A stretch of 64,000 nucleotides of DNA from Symsagittifera roscoffensis (lineage: Eukaryota; Xenacoelomorpha; Acoela; Convolutidae), in contig NC_087065.1 in assembly GCF_963678635.1 (NCBI RefSeq), forward strand, positions 23,579,254 to 23,643,253. Reading direction: 5' to 3'. The stretch's first letter is position 1; each line of letters opens with the position of its first letter. The notes under the pieces are model-generated. The model did not search any database and was not told where the DNA came from. It was given only the letters and a program-made list of their open reading frames with translations. The position numbers and the translations under genes are program-made. Positions 44,200-56,578 of this stretch are shown here, in pieces.

Positions 44200-46095
44200 A
44201 CGACGAAACTGTTCCTTTTGCCGAAGAGGACTGGGACTATCCAGAACGGAATGAAGTTGACAAAGGAGTACATCTTGACTTTCCCTTCACCATGGAAACA
44301 CGCCAGAGCAAAGAGGAGAAGGCAAGAAGAAGTACAATCCGTATGGCGAGAGTTTTGTCATAGACAGGATAATTTTGAGCGACATGATGGACTCGCTAGT
44401 GGGATTGGACGAAGTGCTGGTGCTCGATTTTGGGCGATCGACGGGGACGTCGATGGATATTTTTGTCCGGGGAGTGGGGGTAGGACTCACCCACACCAAA
44501 AATTTGATGATTAAAAAATTAAAATCAGGGAGGGAAACCGGAGAGCTGGAAACGGAGGAAGAAAATGCTTTAAAAAAATTACCATTCAGACGAGTTTTTG
44601 AATCTTACTTTGATCTATCGAACCATTATTCAAACAATGTCGTTGTCATGGACAGCGATTTCATATTCACGGAACGTACGTGCGCTATAGCAATAACTGC
44701 GGATGTACGCTTTAAGACAGCACAAGCGGCCGACTTTCAGAGAGAGTATAAGAGCATCGAGTTTTTGTGGAAACAGAGGCCTGGTGTGGGAGGGATGACA
44801 GCGCTGCCCCCTGTCGCATCACACATAGCAGGGAAATATTTGTGTTTTCTTGTAACTAAGGCCACCGACAAGCAACATGTAAATCCCAAAAATTTGGTAC
44901 TGGCCTTAACTAACCGAGCGAGTGGAGCTGCCGAAGAGGACCGGGACTGCCCAGAACAAACTGAAGTTGACAAAGGAGTACAGCCTGACTTTCCTCTCAC
45001 CATGGAAACACGCCAGAGCAAAAGAGGGAAAGGCAAGAAGAAGTACAATCCGTATGGCGATGATTCTATCACAGACAGGATAATTTTTAGCGACATGATG
45101 GACTCGCTAATGGGACTGGACGAAGTGCTGGTGCCACAAGAGATCAACCTAGTCAAAGACACAGAACAGGATTGGATTGATGATTGCTCTGAACCGGAAG
45201 TGGAGTTCAAATCGGAGACTGAGCAGATGCATGATCAAAAATTGACTAGTCTGCGAGTACTCGAATGGCTCCATGATCCGCCAGCAGTCCCGAAAGAGAC
45301 CATCTCGACGATTCAAGAGTTCGACCAAAACAGCATCAAATATATCAGTCACGGCAATACTGTGTCTAACGTGGTCGCTCCAGATAATCCTTTACACGTT
45401 CCAGAATCCAATCTCGATCTGCTCAATTTTGGGCGATCAACGGGGATGTCGATGGATATTTTTGTCCGAGGAGTGGGGGTAGGACTCACCCACACCAAAA
45501 ATCTGATGAATAAAAATTAAACTCAGGGAGGGAAATCAGAGAGCTGGAAACGGAGGAAGAAAATGCTTTAAAAAAATCACCATTCAGACGAGTTTTTGAA
45601 TCTTTTTTTGATCTACCAAACCATTATTCAAACAATGTCGTCGTCACGGACAGCGATTTCATACTCACGGAACGTACGTGCGCTATAGCAATAACTGCGG
45701 ATGTAAGCTTTAAGACAGCACAAGCGGCCGACTTTCAGAGAGAGTATAAGAGCATCGAGTTTTTGTGGAATTAGAGGCCTGGTATGGGAGGGATGATAGC
45801 GCTGCCCCCTGTCGCATCACAGATAGCAGGGAAATATTTGTGTTTTTTTTGTAACCAAGGCCACTGACAAGCAACATGTAAATCCCGAAAACTCGGTGGT
45901 GGCCTTAACTCGACTCAGGGATTTCCTGGTCGAGAGAGGAGAGACCTCTCTCTCTTTACCAGTTTATGATCCCAAAGGGGAACTGCATCCGAGAGAGCTG
46001 TACGCCCTCGTACATGTAATATTTTCTGACACGGACATTGAAGTCTGCTTACATAAAAAAATATTATCTGAGCATATGCAAGAGCCTCATTAGGT
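44200..46095 (+). pseudogene. Element P, macro-domain region, tandemly duplicated
   Basis: Same arrangement as in E: an N-terminal part with 'FVRGVGVGLTHTKNLM', then a TARG1/Poa1p-like macro domain with 'SDFIFTERTCAIAITADV', 'ADFQREYKSIEFLWKQRP', 'GGMTALPPVASHIAGKYLCF', 'LRDFLVERGETSLSLPVY' and a final 'IEVCLHKK' strand. The region is present twice in tandem (about 44,170-44,915 and 44,930-46,090), the copies a few percent different. ADP-ribose binding is inferred from the fold only. Broken. Confidence 0.65.
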
Positions 46096-46483
46096 GTTAA
46101 GTAGTCTTTGTTAGGTTTGCTTTTTAGGCACTAGGATTAGGTTTTAGCTTAACTATTAGGGACTAGATTTTTATGTGATAGTGTTGATGCGTGATATTTG
46201 TATGTTATGTTATTGTTAGGTTAAGTTTTATGTATGTTTATGTCGTGGAAGACTGGAACACTCCAGGTACGAAAATTGACCACGCACATTTGTGTTATCT
46301 TGACAAGATCGCAGGTGGACGATCCACCTGGGTGCTAGCTTTTAAATCAAGAACGAAAGATAGTTTCAATTGGTTGTTTTTAAAAGATGTGAATGATGTT
46401 TTATCCTAGAAGAGGAATAGCCTGGAATGATGGTTCTAAGTCGTGACTTGTCTGTTAGTTCTTGATTGATCCTAATTTGTTAA
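46096..46483 (+). other. Element P, spacer between macro and coiled-coil parts
   Basis: No convincing frame. It ends with 'ctaatttgttaattgacct' and 'tggacaatcag', which looks like a branch point plus splice acceptor. Spliced downstream products are known for env-like genes of gypsy elements, so this is a possible but unproven expression signal. Confidence 0.35.
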
Positions 46484-47275
46484 TTGACCTTGGACAATCA
46501 GAAGAGTGCGTTAGGACATTTACGAAGAAAGATGAGTGACACTAACGACTTGATGGATTTCATCTCAGCGAGCCTAGGAACGACTCTAGACGAAATATAC
46601 CAACTTCTGGTGGATTGCAATTTTGCACTAGAATACCCGGATTTGGCGATGTTCACCGTGGCACTCCTGAATGTAATGGGAAGAGAAGGCCGTGGGGATC
46701 GCCCCACGGAAGTGGTCTTAATGTTGGCCTACAGCGAGTCTGGGACCGCGACAGAGCACGTAACCGACTGATGAGATGGCGGCGAGGAGAAATGTTTGGC
46801 AATGACTTGGCTCTAGAACCAAGACTAGGTGTTCGACCTGTTCGACCAGTGCAGCCTCTTATCGGAGCGAAACGATCACGTGATTGGCCGGGCCCGTCAC
46901 ACTCAGCAGATTCTCCAACGGCAGCTCCTCCACTGAAGAGATTCAAGATGTGTGAGATGGAGATTCAAACCTTGTAGGCTATCGAAACTTTAGAAAAGAA
47001 CGAGAAGGACCGGAAAGAGCTGCATGCCAAGTTGGAGGAGTACAAGGCAATAGCTCGAGAAAGAGACGAATGGAAAAAGAAATAAGATGAAATGCAAATA
47101 ATCCTCAAAGAAGAAGAGATAAAACACTTAGGAGAGTTATATATGGCAAGCGTGATCCAAGTATCACCGGCAGTGCTGGCTAATATGAACTCCTCGGATG
47201 GACCCAGGGACTCGCTTCCCAGGACAAAGGCACAGGAGCTGCGCAACCCGAGGGAGCCCGGGGCTGCTTAGCAGA
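46484..47275 (+). pseudogene. Element P, helical and coiled-coil region before the SGNH-like domain
   Basis: A short helical part ('DLMDFISASLGTTLDEIYQL') is followed by a proline-rich stretch and a charged coiled coil ('LEKNEKDRKELHAKLEEYKA'). The position corresponds to the coiled coil of E at 30,029-30,700. Broken. Confidence 0.5.
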
Positions 47276-47459
47276 TACCACAATCTACCTTGAGCTCTAG
47301 GAACACGATACCGGATCCTTCGGACACCTATTTAGCTCCTCAGTTTCAGGAGTCATTCAACCAGGTAGCCAGAGCGACGATGGACGAGATCAACAGGACC
47401 AGTGGCCGGACGCTGGGTAGGGTAGTCCCTTCCCAACGCCCTGATCGTCACGAGCCATA

Positions 47460-48160
47460 GTGCCAACGGGACCCACACGTGACGAGACTGCTTTGAGATC
47501 TCGCGCAGTGGACGTCAGAAAGAACTTGGCGGTCCGCAACTTATTCCTGCAAGTAGCTGCGGAGCATTCTCGAGCCTGCCTGAACGGCATGAGCTGGAAC
47601 CCTGCCATAAGAAATCAGGCAATTCCCCCAGGGAGTCGTCATTTGGTTGTCATTTGGAGAAAGTCTGGAAAGTCATTTGGAGAAGATCCGACTACTGTTC
47701 TAACTTTTGGGGGGACCTCCGTGGCTCAAGTCATCAAAATGATGGAGTTCCAGGGTGAGGATCTGCTGGACACATTGGTGATAATGCTTGGTACTAATGT
47801 TGTTTCGAGAGCCCCTGTTACCCCAGATGGCAGATGAGGGCCCCTGCTGGTCTGCCATTTGAATGAATTGAAGGAAAAGTACCGAACTAGACTCGTGGTG
47901 TTGTGCACAATCCCGCAAAATCCAGAGGTGGGCACGCCAGTGGCGGATTTTATGAATGGTAATGTGACCCATTGGAATGACATGACCCGCAATCTGGTGA
48001 AGAGCAATCCTACCGAGCTGCGACGCATAAATCTCGAGAACACACTGCGGATGACTGACCATCTGGTATTCACAGGGAATGGATACATTTCAAAACCGCG
48101 CAAGGAAGGCGTTGGATAAACGAAGCTTTTCAGACAACAACTGAGGAAATTGAGCAAGAG
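47460..48160 (+). pseudogene. Element P, SGNH-hydrolase-like domain
   Basis: 'VLTFGGTSVAQVIKMMEFQG' and 'DTLVIMLGTN' align with 'VLSFSGAAMPQMLASLQMLE' and 'YTFTLMMGAN' of E, followed by 'RLVVLCTIPQNPEVGTP' against 'LTICTVPYNVM' of E. So the domain is homologous to the clear SGNH domain of E, though less well kept. Broken. Confidence 0.55.
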
Positions 48161-48534
48161 TTGAGGACAACCGACTCTTTGGCTGGGACCAGTTCGACTG
48201 GAGGAGGTAGTGTGAAGGGCAACGTGCCGGAACCACTCGCCAGTCGCCTTGGGCCACTAGCAATGGAAACGGATGCAAGTGCTCCCGTTGCTCCAAGCTC
48301 AGATGTGAGAAAAAGGTTGGGGACTGCTCATACCCCTAGAAGACAACCGTTAGAGGGCCGACTTGGAGGGCAATTGATCAGAGTCAGACTAGCTCTCACA
48401 CCGTGTCGAGGACGAGTAACCCGCCCGCGACGGTTCTGCTCCTGCGTGAAGCCCGTCGACGAGTGAATTGAGCCAAACAGTGTGCTGCTCTAGAACGGTC
48501 CAGATTCCAGCAGCTGGGGCAATATAAAAAAGAC

Positions 48535-51500
48535 ATGTTGGCGAATTTGAACATGGACACGTTAACATGTCGAGCGGACGCAAGGAAGATGATGGGTGGA
48601 GAGGGTCACACAGTTTCGGGATTATATCGGATATGGGTCGTGGACTGGCTATTAGCGGAGCAGGAGCAGCTTAGCTCCGCAACCACACTCAGGTTTGTAG
48701 ATCTAGAGAGATTATCTGAGTACCTAAGGACAATATTTTTGGACCCCTGAACACCTGATCTCTTACGAACGTTCGTCGGAGATCCAGGGAAATGACACCG
48801 CCTTCCCGGAGGGGCAAGTTTCTGACAGAGAATAAGCGCAACAATAAGCATCATAAAATTTATCGACAGTTCTTCAAAACAACCGGCCAAGCGCCCGGTG
48901 AGTATTCCAGAGATTACTCCCGAGCAATCTCGGTGGAGGGGGAGGGATAAGAGGTACGCGGGCCTGAAGACACTAATGTGTGACTGCCTGTTTGCTGCCT
49001 ATGATTCCCTAGACATCAAGGCCGCCAAATACCTGATAGTGGCCAGTTCAGATTATCTCTATACGCCTCGTTCTCTTTTTTGGCCCGACGTGATTTTCTT
49101 GACAGCGCTTAAATTGGACTGGAGACAATCAGTGGGCATGACGATAAGCGTACAGAGGATGGTCAGCATGAACCCACAGGTGATAATAATTGCCTGCTCG
49201 AATGACCACCTGCAGAGTAGAGTACTGTTATCCCGTCTGACGGATGGATCGATTCCCAGTAAGGAGATCATGGGAGAGGCGATCGTGACCTTACTTTCGG
49301 CCATGACTGAGGTGGAATCATCAGTGCAGCGAAACTTCACTAGGAACGTGGTGAAGATCATTTTTGTGTTATCACCTGGATATGCCACATTGACAGAACC
49401 CTTGCAATTTGTATACACGATGGCTACCAGATTAGCGGAAGGACAATTCAACGTGATCATACCCGCGCCAAACAGGATCGTTGACCCCAACAAATATTAT
49501 CCACTTCGTTTGGAACTCTCTGTTGTCTCGGCTGACATTTCCAACGCCATCTAGGGGTTCAAGGGTTGCAGTACAACTCGGGTGGTGCTGGACAAAGTCC
49601 TGGGGTTGGAACTGTCCAACTTTGCCAGGTTACTGAAACTGAGACCAGGAGTGGATAACGATCACTTGTTGGTGCAACAGGTGGCGAACGACCTCTGGTT
49701 TGTGCTAGGAACGCGCAGGGGAGGACGGTCAGAAGAAATCTGTCATCAGCGGAAGAGGACCTCATGGGACTAGCCTTGAGGACGAGCCCACATACCAATT
49801 CATGGTTGTATTTATCACCGAGAGTGTGAGCTTTGTGAGAAGACGCTTTCGAGCACGCTCCAGCTGTGATCAAAGAATTGCACGGATACTTGAAAAACTT
49901 GTTCAACGGAAACAGGAGTGTGACAGGAGAGGACAAGGCTGCAACGGGAGTGAGTGAGTGTAAGCAGTATTGTGGCATGCCTTTGCTAACGGATCTGGCT
50001 GTAATGACGCAGCGCAGATCGATCCGCTGGTTCTGGTCCATGGACTAAGGGAGTTCGTCACGGTGGTGTACGGACCGGTGATGTAATACGCGTTTCCAGA
50101 CGTACAAGTCAAAGCGTACAGCAACTAGGTGTTGTACGTCAACTTAGTCTCACTGATAGACTGTTCCGTCTTAAATTGGGTGGAACAGAAGGAACTGGGA
50201 GGACTGGCCAGTGATGATAGATTGTTCGGGAGAATAGCGGAGCCAGGATAGATATTGATGGACTTTAAGAACAACTTTAACTGCCGTATGTGCTCTGGAA
50301 TTTGCGACGAGTGGTGAAAAAAAAACGGGGGAGTCAATGCGGGTCCCGGCTTGGCCGGAGGCGTATGCACACGTCAAGGAAAATGAGGATGCATGGCTGG
50401 CTGGATCTAGGCCACTGCCGAGCCAATGTCCTCGTTACCCGCCGATAAGGAGGATGCTGCTGGGAGTCACGTCTCCTGTTGTTGCCTCTCGTATTGGAGC
50501 CGCCGCAATGCTGAAAAGAGAATGCAGAAATGGAGTGAAGGGATGGAGCCGCGCAATCAGTTGGAATGTGGCAGCGATGCACACCTTTGACTTCAGTTTC
50601 CCTGATGCATGGAGCCGAAAGAAGATTGAAGCGCCACCCTCGAGAAAAATCAACCTTTCCTAAGACGTGTGGAGTAATGTGTACAAACCAGCCGATGATT
50701 TGTCACGATTGAAGTGGCCTGGAGAGGCGAAAGCGGTGTTGTTAGAGGTGCCAAAGGAACTTAGGGAGGCACAGACATAACGGTCGACGAGCTGGCACCA
50801 CATGGCGACGAGTCGGTGGAGTTCCTGGTGAACGACGAGTTGTTTTATCACGCGGGGGACTTGAATATACCAGCGCGGCCGGACTCGGGCATGGAGATGC
50901 GCCAAGGCCCTTCAGGATCTGGACCGAGACCAGACACTAATGACGATGATCAGATGGACCAGGATGACGACCCTCTAGAGGGAAAGAAAGACAAGTCAAG
51001 TGGATTAGACTTAGGTGCGTTATGGAGGGACTTGCTGGAATATCAATTCAGTGAAGACGACGACGACGACGGGGACTTCGATGGACATATATTGTTGATG
51101 ACACTATCGTCATTCATGTCTCCTACGCGGGATGCGTCAGTCAGTCTGTCCCCTGTGGGTTCGATAGGCCTGGCAAGGGAATACAGGAGTAGGAATACGC
51201 AGAAACTGCTCCATGAGTCACCTAGGAGGAGAAAAATCGACGAGACAATAAGGGTACACTTTCTGTGCACATTGCCTGAAGAGGAATGGGAGAGATACCA
51301 GAGCGAACATGAAAGGAAAGCGGGAGTGACCTGGAACCAAGTAACCTTCATGGAGAGGACATGGGACGTGATACGCAGATACGGGACGCAGTCCGTAATG
51401 AAGGTGGGGTTGAACCAACCCATCATGCGCGGGGAAACTAAGAGCTCCGCAGAGTCTGACGTTCTGACCGAGTCAGTTTCGGAGAACAGTGCCAATGACA

Positions 51501-54500
51501 ATCAGGTTATGAGAAAAATACCCGTCAGGCGAATCGAGAAAGGGCTGAAGAGGTTGAAGGGGAGAACAGAAACAAAATAGTGAATCAGCAAGTCGTGAAG
51601 TCGAAGGCGAACGCAATAGTGGCCTCGTTGGCAAAAGTAGCTCGTCCAAGTGGGAGTGAACAGGGAGAAGGTGCGGCGTTGGCCGGGGGCGAGAGAAAGA
51701 AAATTTAATACCCCCCATGCTATTGGCAGTTTTGACCTCAAGGGCCACGAGGTCGAAGAAAAATGCACGGAAATTGGCGGTTACAAAGCTTGCAATGGAG
51801 GTCATCAGTCAGTTTAGACCTGGAGGGCTCGGTTACTACAAATCCTTGCGGACGAACACGGCCCTGATGAAACTGGAGGGACAACTCGACGTGGTTGAGT
51901 ACAGTCGGACCACAGTGCCCGACTCCGTCTACATGGAGGATCCCGCCTGGGGTTATGTGGAGATGCTCAAGGCGAGAAACTCAGCGAGAGGGCACTTGAT
52001 GGCCTGGAGCGAAAAGCACGCCATGCAGGAGTGTTTGAAGGAACTGACGGAGGACTCTAATCTGAATCGGAAGGAATATGGCAACGGGATGTCCCCGGAG
52101 GCAAATGAGATCGGGCTGGAAAAATTGTTAGAAATCTCTTGGAGGGCGACCCTCCAGAGATACTTCGACGAGACCATGCATGCACCGGCGAAAGTGGCAG
52201 CGTACCTGGCCTACCCATGTGCGAGAACTGACTTGCAGGTGCGACCTCCCTCCTTGCTTAATGGGAGTCAAAAGATCGGAGTGCGAGGCCAATAATGACT
52301 CGAAATTGAAGGAACAGGAACTGGAACTGATGGAAGCCCTGCGAAGTTTGATTAGCAGAGACGATTCCGCGATAGACTGGGCTAAGCGCAAAGATGCCCT
52401 TTGCTTTGTGAGGATCGTGGTGGATTGCGTCCCCACCCCTGTATTGGAGGAACAATTCGGCAAGGGGGAGTTGATCGTGAACGAAAACTTCTAAGTGCTC
52501 TAAGAGCTATATAAGGACAAGCCGCTGCTCATACCGAGTAAAGATACTAATGTTATAGAAAGATATCGCAGGCTGGAGGAAGTGAAAAGATACGCCAAAA
52601 AAGAGTTGAAAGTAAGCCGTGAGTCAATTGAGGCAGTCAGGGAACAGAAAGATTAAGCAACCCTGGGGAAGCTGAAATCATTATGTGTCAGCCATACCAG
52701 GGATGGCGCACAACCCCTTTGTGAACGAGGAAGCCAGGGAGGCATGTTTTGGCTACGAGCAGGTCATAATACTTGATTTCTGGGTCGAGCTAGTCAAGGA
52801 AACTGGCATGCTGATGGTGGAACAACCCAAGCTGGGAATTATTTTGGAGGAAAGAGTGGTTGAATCCTCGGTTCCTGAGCTAGAGGGGCAAGTGAGCTTT
52901 GAAAGTGGTTCATCGGACGGTCCCTTAAAGACAGCTTAGTAACCATGTGGGAGCTCATGAATCCTTCATGGTAACCACAGCCGAATGCCGGTTTAATCTG
53001 GGATATGACGGCAGATATTGTTTTGGAAATGGATGATGACGCGAGTCTACATAACTTGGCCCCGATACATCATCTGCTGGCCCTGAAAGTAACGAAGCAG
53101 AATGGCAGACCATCTACGGAACCCTACTAGTGAAGTTCTTTGAGTAATTGGTTGAGACAGGGCACCTGTCTAGCTTCCAGTTGTGGAATGCAAAGACACG
53201 TGTGTGGCACGGGCCATTGTCTGAACACGCTGAGTGAGCAACATCGCATCGCCAACTAGCTCAGCTGTATGAAAGGTTAAGCATGTCGGACAAAAGTGAT
53301 ATGGAGTTGATTGCAGACTGCCACGGATTGACGGAGGTGAATTTGATCACTGCCTCGGGATTTTACAGTATGACGAGCTCGGTCGGATCACTAGAACGCC
53401 TGGAGCATGCCCATGGATTGGTTATGTCCTTAAGTGTGGAAGTGTTCCCTGGAGCATTGCAGAGTGAGCAGAAAATTGGAGGTTGGCGAGAGGCTCAAGA
53501 GAACGAGATGAATTTGAAAGACAGTGAGGCCTATCATATACCTACTGGTTCGAAATATCTCGTGGGTCCAAACTCCGCGCCATATTGAAATAGTAGGTAC
53601 CCTAAGCACATGATCATAATGGACGCGAGGACGCAGCAGGTGTTGGTCGACCAACTCTTCTCTGTGCCAAAGTGCGTGAGATTAGCCAGGATGTCAGAAA
53701 GGTCGTATGATTTACTGACGAAGATCATTCGGGCCGTCCCGAAGAGATCTGAAGGCGAGTTGCATGACATAGTGGGTGAAGTTTTCATGAAGTTGAGTGA
53801 GGGTAACGTGAGTGAATTCCAGAGAAGGAAGGCGATTGGAGTGTTACCCGCAGAATTCTCCACCATTGATGAGAAAGACGACGTACATACGATCATGACA
53901 GAAATTGAACCGTTGCTGGGAGCTTCAGCGTGCTGGACCCGAAGGAACATCTTGATGACCCATGGGAAGTATGCTTGTCACTACCTGGCGCAGACGTTAT
54001 GGTACCCCAAATGTGGAAATTTGGTGTCAGTGTGGGACGTGGAGGAGTTGTACTCCATGGAGTTGCCCGACCAAAATCAACCAGTGTCAATTCTGGTGGT
54101 TAGTGCCATGCTGGCGGTGAGATGGTTAGAAACTAACGCGGACACGAGTGAGCAGGAGACGGCTGTGCCGACACCCGAGCAACTAAGTAACGTGAAGTTG
54201 AACAACAATTTAGATCTTTTCAGAACTACTTGAATGGTTTTGAGGATACCCAAAGTCACTGAGAGGATATGTTCAAGGTAAAGGTTGATGCCTTGGTTCC
54301 ATGCAGTGATGACGTCATGGATGTATGAACGCGCGAAGCGCCATATGTCCAGGAACACGGAAGCCTATCAATCCTTCCAGCTATATATAGGACCGCGAGC
54401 CTATATGAGAGCATTCATAAAGCACAGAAAGGCTGCTACTACGGCGGTGAAGCGAGTAGCTGGAGCGCCTTATGCTACTGAAGCCGAAAAGAGAGAGGTC

Positions 54501-54720
54501 TTACAAGCTGACCTAGAACGGAATAAGAGCCTGTGTCTGCACAACAGCTTTTGCAGGAACCGGGAGCAAAATTGAATGTGGACTTACTACCTTTTTGCAA
54601 ACCGAGGTTGTTAGAGCAGGAAAATTGGGCACGGCCCGCAACTCCGTGGACATGCTGGAGAAAGTCCTAGAAGACAGTGAGGCAGAAGAACAAGGACAAG
54701 AAGCAATGGAGTGATGACGA
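48535..54720 (+). pseudogene. Element P, long unrecognised region (ORF3 fossil)
   Basis: About 6 kb of protein-like text, the largest part of the element, matched along its length by 28,850-22,646 of E. The first 220 residues or so ('LIVASSDYLYTPRSLF', 'PQVIIIACSNDHLQSRVLL', 'FVLSPGYATLTEPLQFVY', 'IIPAPNR') alternate hydrophobic strands and helices like an SGNH or Rossmann-type fold. The rest is mainly helical and charged ('LDFWVELVKETG', 'ARMSERSYDLLTKIIRAVPK'). No signal peptide, transmembrane segment or known capsid motif was recognised. Function unknown. Broken. Confidence 0.6.
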
Positions 54721-55370
54721 AGATGTGACACGAGATGGAAGTGAGAGTAAAAACTTAATTGTCTTTTTGTGCTAAAACTTGTACCAAACAACTAAGCTTG
54801 ATTATTGAAACTGTTATACATTTTGTTTGTTGTAGTTTGGTTAAAACTGGCTTTAAGGATTGTTAAAGTGTTGCAATTGCTAAATAACAATGAGAATTTT
54901 ATTTGAAGCTATTTACATATATATGCAGAGCATAGGTGAGTATATTTACCTATTCAAAGCCGACTGATGTTCTTAACCTGTGTAAGGTAGGGTTTGGGCA
55001 CGCTCGCTCGAAGAGAATAAGTACCTCATTACCTTTCCTAGCCACAGAGTTTCTTTGTTTTAATATTGAGACAAACGCGTAAATGAATGATTATATTTGG
55101 TGAGTGACATTTAATTAAGTTTAACGGGTGTGTGGCCGTGCCACGTCCCAAGTTTTTAATCAACAAAAGCGAGAAAAAAGAAAAAAGTTTATGGCGAGAC
55201 GACGTAAGTAGTCAGAAAAGAAATTTTATCTACGACACTCCTCACAGTGCAAATGTTGTGAAAATGTTGAAAGGCAGTGAGAAGTAGCAAGATGCCATTT
55301 ATGATACGCGGTGAGTTGAGGCGGAGTAAAGTTAATTGTAAAGTTAATTATAGAGAACTGAAACACTACT
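54721..55370 (+). other. Element P, 3' non-coding part with purine tract
   Basis: No frame recognised. A purine run 'gcgagaaaaaagaaaaaag' at about 55,170-55,188 could be a polypurine tract, although it lies about 180 bp before the point where LTR-A similarity starts. Confidence 0.4.
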
Positions 55371-56018
55371 TGACGATAACCCGGCGTTATGCGATCAATG
55401 TGTACATTGAAAGGGACTGTCCAGGGAGTATGTGCCATTCCCCCGGATTGGCACAGCGGAACCTTCTGTCGCAGCACGAAAACGACATTAGAGGCCTTAG
55501 TCGTCATATATTGAAGTGAATGAGGCTAGAATATTCTAGAAGAATTTTTTTTATAGAAAAATTCGAATTCCGACGTTACATTTCGAATTCCGACGTTCCA
55601 TTCGGACGAGAACGAATTAAAAAACTAAGCCTCTTATCGTGACGATTGCGCACGATAAGACACTTAACGGAAGTAAATTGCCAGAAAGGAGGCTTCAGTG
55701 GTGAAGAAGGAAGGAGCAGTACACTCACGTGCCACGAAGTTAGGGTAATAACGACGTTACTACTGGAAGAGCGCGGAAGCGGAGGCTCGGCCCCCAGAGA
55801 CTGATATATTGTAGATGACTGTGGTAAATTAACTATTTAGCTACTCTGATGTCCTGAACATTTGAACTAATACCGGTATTATTTCTTAGTTTAGAAAATG
55901 AGTAGCTAGAAAGAGGGAAAATTCAACCCATCTCCAATAGATTCAATATAGAATTGTCGCCAAAACATAATAGAATAGGATATTCGAGCCGTGGTTTTAG
56001 TGATAATTATGTAGTCTG
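55371..56018 (+). repeat. LTR-A, 3' copy of element P
   Basis: Starts TGACGATAACC and shares 'agggactgtcc' and 'cattcccccggattgg' with the copy at 56,579. Carries the hairpin CTTATCGTG/CACGATAAG at 55,633-55,659 and a second near 55,745-55,763. Confidence 0.8.
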
Positions 56019-56019
56019 G

Positions 56020-56578
56020 GGATCCGAGACCCAGCTATGTGGTTATCTTTGCATGTAAACGGAAGCTGATTAAAAGTCGTTTGACTGATGGCCTGAAAAT
56101 AGTAACTTTTTACTTAGCCCTAAACAGACCAAAAAATCAACTGGCTAGGTCGAGACGGTAAAAAACGACTAGAATTTAGGTAACTGACGCCGGCCAGTCG
56201 TCTATAGGTATTTTTTCTATGCTCCGTCGTATTTGGGCTCCGTTTCTAAGCTTCGTGTGTAGTATTTGGGCAAATGTTACACTTCTTTGTCTCTTCTCTC
56301 TCGTCACGACTTGTTATTTCTCTAGGAATAAGACAACTCTACTCTCGGTCGATTTATACGGCGAAATTGGGAATAGCAATTTCACGCTCCTATTTTTTGT
56401 ACTAGTTTCCCGCGATTGTAGTTCGATTCTTCTGATCTTATTTTCTTGTATTTTCAGTTGTTGCAAAAAACTTGAGCATGAAATGCTCAATTCGACTTTT
56501 TGAGAAATTGGATTTCACCACAAAATCAAGACAAAACGTTGCCCAATGTCAAACTTCCAAATATTATCGACTAGCACA
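56020..56578 (-). repeat. LTR-B of element E, outer piece
   Basis: Read on the minus strand from 56,578 it starts TGTGCTAGTCGATAATATTT and follows LTR-B of element T (57,142 onward) to about 56,262. The remaining 240 bp up to the end of element P have no match. Together with 34,560-34,715 it makes one LTR-B split by element P. Confidence 0.7.

Larger units (their letters stand above)
34716..56018 (+). mobile_element. Element P: about 21 kb Ty3/gypsy-like LTR retroelement with extra genes
   Basis: Plus-strand fossil bounded by LTR-A copies (34,716-35,366 and 55,371-56,018) that differ at about one base in ten to fifteen, hence an old insertion. Order: 5' LTR, long non-coding leader (to about 38,290), gag (38,297-41,245), protease region (41,300-42,200), reverse transcriptase (42,330-43,060), integrase (43,260-44,190), macro domain region (44,200-46,095), coiled coil (46,484-47,275), SGNH-like domain (47,460-48,160), long unrecognised region (48,535-54,720), 3' non-coding part with a purine tract, 3' LTR. 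The integrase-after-RT order marks Ty3/gypsy. It is broken, with far more than ten breaks. It lies inside LTR-B of element E. Confidence 0.85.

Noticed and set aside
48535-54720. Calling the long region an envelope gene
   Set aside because: Position fits, but no signal peptide, fusion peptide, cleavage site or transmembrane segment was seen; left as unknown.
55170-55188. Purine run as the certain polypurine tract of P
   Set aside because: It is about 180 bp from the place where LTR-A similarity begins, so it is mentioned only as a possibility.
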